A DNA stretch of 34,813 bases from NCBI GenBank assembly GCA_026708265.1, contig JAPOVI010000266.1:1-34813 (forward strand). The letters run 5' to 3'. Source of the DNA: Acidobacteriota bacterium. Its GTDB lineage: Bacteria; Acidobacteriota; Vicinamibacteria; Vicinamibacterales; UBA8438. The notes beneath the pieces are model-generated. The model ran no database searches, was not told the DNA's origin, and saw only the letters and a program-made list of their open reading frames with translations. This document shows, piece by piece, positions 33,630 through 34,813 of this stretch (position 1 is the first letter of the stretch; every line of letters begins with the position of its first letter). The translations under genes were made by a program, and so were the position numbers.

Positions 33630-33682
33630 ACCCGCGTTCGGCTCGCGGGTTGCGGCACCTGTCGCGGCTCGACGAGCCGCGA
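33630..33682. terminator. Two tandem perfect hairpins after the ADOP permease
   Basis: ACCCGCG-N7-CGCGGGT (33630-33650) and TCGCGGCTC-GAC-GAGCCGCGA (33662-33682) follow the permease stop by 20 and 52 bases. Stems are 7 and 9 bp without mismatches. No T-run follows, so they would be a non-canonical terminator or an mRNA-stabilising element. Confidence 0.4.
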
Positions 33683-33795
33683 GCGCGCCTTGGCGGACCT
33701 GCCCGGGGTTGCTTTCCCTCCGCCGCGGCGGGCTACTGGGATAGGCTGAACGCGACGGAGACGTAGCCAGCCATCGGACACGGAGAGGGGAAGCG

Positions 33796-34236
33796 ATGAA
33801 GTCAGTGCTGCGCAACCTGGGAGCGGCCGTACTGGGCTACGTCGCCGTAGCCATCGTTTCCTTCGTGCTTCCGACGATCATGTGGCTCCTGCTGGGGCCC
33901 GACGGCGCGTTCCGGCCCGACAGCTGGGACACATCGCCGGCGTGGAACGCGGGGTGGATCCTCGTGGCCGTCGTGGGTGCGGCCGCGGGCGGCTTCGTCT
34001 GTGCGAAGGTGGCGCTGGACCGGAACGGCGTCTGGATGCTTGTCGCCCTGCTGTTGGTCGGTGGGGCACTGTCGCTGGCCTTCTACGTCCCGGCGGGGGA
34101 GGGCGTGCGTCCCGCCGACGTGGGCATGATGGAGGGCATGGCTTCCGCTCGGAATCCCACGTGGCTCGGCTGGCTGAACCTGCCGCTGGCCGCGGTGGGA
34201 GCCTTGCTGGGAGCACGGATCGCACGGCAGGACTGA
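33796..34236 (+). CDS. Small four-helix integral membrane protein, unknown function
   Basis: A 146-residue protein with ATG after GAGAGGGG. Hydrophobic segments at about 8-32, 53-72, 80-97 and 125-143 suggest four membrane passes with a glycine-rich second helix (VAVVGAAAGGFVCAKVAL). I do not recognise a family. It sits after the tandem hairpins, 186 nt downstream of the permease, and before a convergent HAD gene, so it is probably transcribed on its own. Confidence 0.75.
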   Translation: MKSVLRNLGAAVLGYVAVAIVSFVLPTIMWLLLGPDGAFRPDSWDTSPAWNAGWILVAVVGAAAGGFVCAKVALDRNGVWMLVALLLVGGALSLAFYVPAGEGVRPADVGMMEGMASARNPTWLGWLNLPLAAVGALLGARIARQD

Positions 34237-34258
34237 CTCCCGGCGATTCCCCCCGGCG

Positions 34259-34813
34259 TCACGCCGCGGCCGACACCGCCTCGGCCATCTCGCCCATCGA
34301 GAAGAACACGAAGTCCGTCACGGGCATCGGGTCGACGCGCGCCGTCGCGCCCCAGCTTCCGCCCGCCGACAGCCGCTGGCGGTCGATCCAGGCGTTGGCG
34401 AGCCCGAACCGCTTCGCCGGGACGTGGTCGTGGTGCAGGCTCTGCGCGGTGTGCAGCACGTCGGACCGCGCCAGCCCCAGGTCGGATTCGAGGTGGGCGA
34501 GCAGGTAGTCGAAGTTGGCGTCGGCGGGCTTGTAGGAGCCGATGTCCTCCGCGGTGTAGATCGCATCGAACGCGACGCCGAGCTTCCGGTTCGAGGCGGC
34601 GATGCCCTCGTGGTGCACGTTCGAGAGGATGACGAGCCGGTAGTGGCGCTTCAGGACCCGCAGGGCGTCCGAGGTGTCGGGGAACGCCGGCCACAGGGGA
34701 ACGGACGAGCCGAACGCCTCGTCGAGGGCAGGCTCCGTCCGCAACCCCAGCGTCTCCGCGATGCTCCGGTGGACGCGCGTCAGGAGCGCCGGATAGCGGA
34801 GTCCGGGCGTCGC
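34259..34813 (-). CDS. HAD-superfamily hydrolase (haloacid dehalogenase-like), 5' end beyond the window
   Basis: 185 codons of a HAD protein read in from the right edge; the start and motif I are outside. Motif II is LVILSNVHHEG, motif III IGSYKPADANF, and motif IV VLHTAQSLHHDHVPAKRFGLANAWIDRQ, a variant typical of type II haloacid dehalogenase-like proteins, with the motif replaced by HHDHVPA. The open frame runs without a stop to base 34813. It is convergent with the membrane protein gene, 22 nt apart. Substrate unknown. Confidence 0.8.
   Translation of the reverse strand, partial: ATPGLRYPALLTRVHRSIAETLGLRTEPALDEAFGSSVPLWPAFPDTSDALRVLKRHYRLVILSNVHHEGIAASNRKLGVAFDAIYTAEDIGSYKPADANFDYLLAHLESDLGLARSDVLHTAQSLHHDHVPAKRFGLANAWIDRQRLSAGGSWGATARVDPMPVTDFVFFSMGEMAEAVSAAA

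Overview
The window is about 70% G+C and dense in secreted, haem, PQQ-like and FG-GAP proteins. An ADOP-type permease (the duplicated orphan permease family of Acidobacteria) sits behind a PadR regulator, and ASPIC/UnbV, DUF5916 and DUF2911 proteins are also present. Together these point to an Acidobacteriota genome, perhaps a Vicinamibacteria-like lineage. This is inferred from gene content only: there is no rRNA or tRNA gene, and no CRISPR array or insertion sequence was recognised.

Layout. (1) 1-2625, plus strand: a small hypothetical ORF, a DUF4097-type lipoprotein with many RTGSG repeats, and a secreted protein of unknown function. (2) 13341 down to 2713, minus strand: a tight colinear run of rpoD, a 5'-3' exonuclease, a CRTAC1-like FG-GAP/UnbV lipoprotein, a 1199-residue TPR/FG-GAP lipoprotein, a nitrilase and a patatin/cPLA2-like lipase. 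Its gaps are 25 nt or less or are overlaps. (3) 17.6-13.7 kb, minus strand: a DUF5916 outer-membrane protein and a PQQ-like beta-propeller protein. (4) 17738-22475, plus strand: a secreted protein, a cytochrome c fused to a copper-monooxygenase fold, and a sugar dehydrogenase fused to two carboxymuconolactone-decarboxylase-like domains. (5) 27401 down to 22599, minus strand: ornithine cyclodeaminase-like protein, alpha/beta hydrolase, exported methyltransferase, cysteine dioxygenase, a doubtful small ORF and a NYN-domain protein. (6) 27513-28805, plus strand: an ECF sigma factor fused in frame to a PheS-like class II aminoacyl-tRNA synthetase core. (7) 28.8-34.8 kb: DUF2911 protein, a HAD hydrolase, a PadR regulator with a 15-bp dyad operator, the ADOP permease, a small membrane protein and a second, truncated HAD hydrolase.

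The most unusual item is the sigma factor-PheS fusion. The catalytic half keeps the FHQ and GLER signatures of PheS but lacks the usual phenylalanine-pocket FPF motif, and no PheT is nearby. A strong Shine-Dalgarno sequence with in-frame starts lies exactly at the domain junction, so a free synthetase-like protein might also be made. Other points of interest are the three-domain sugar dehydrogenase, the two-hairpin element at the start of the NYN gene, the PadR dyad, and a dispersed GC-rich intergenic repeat.
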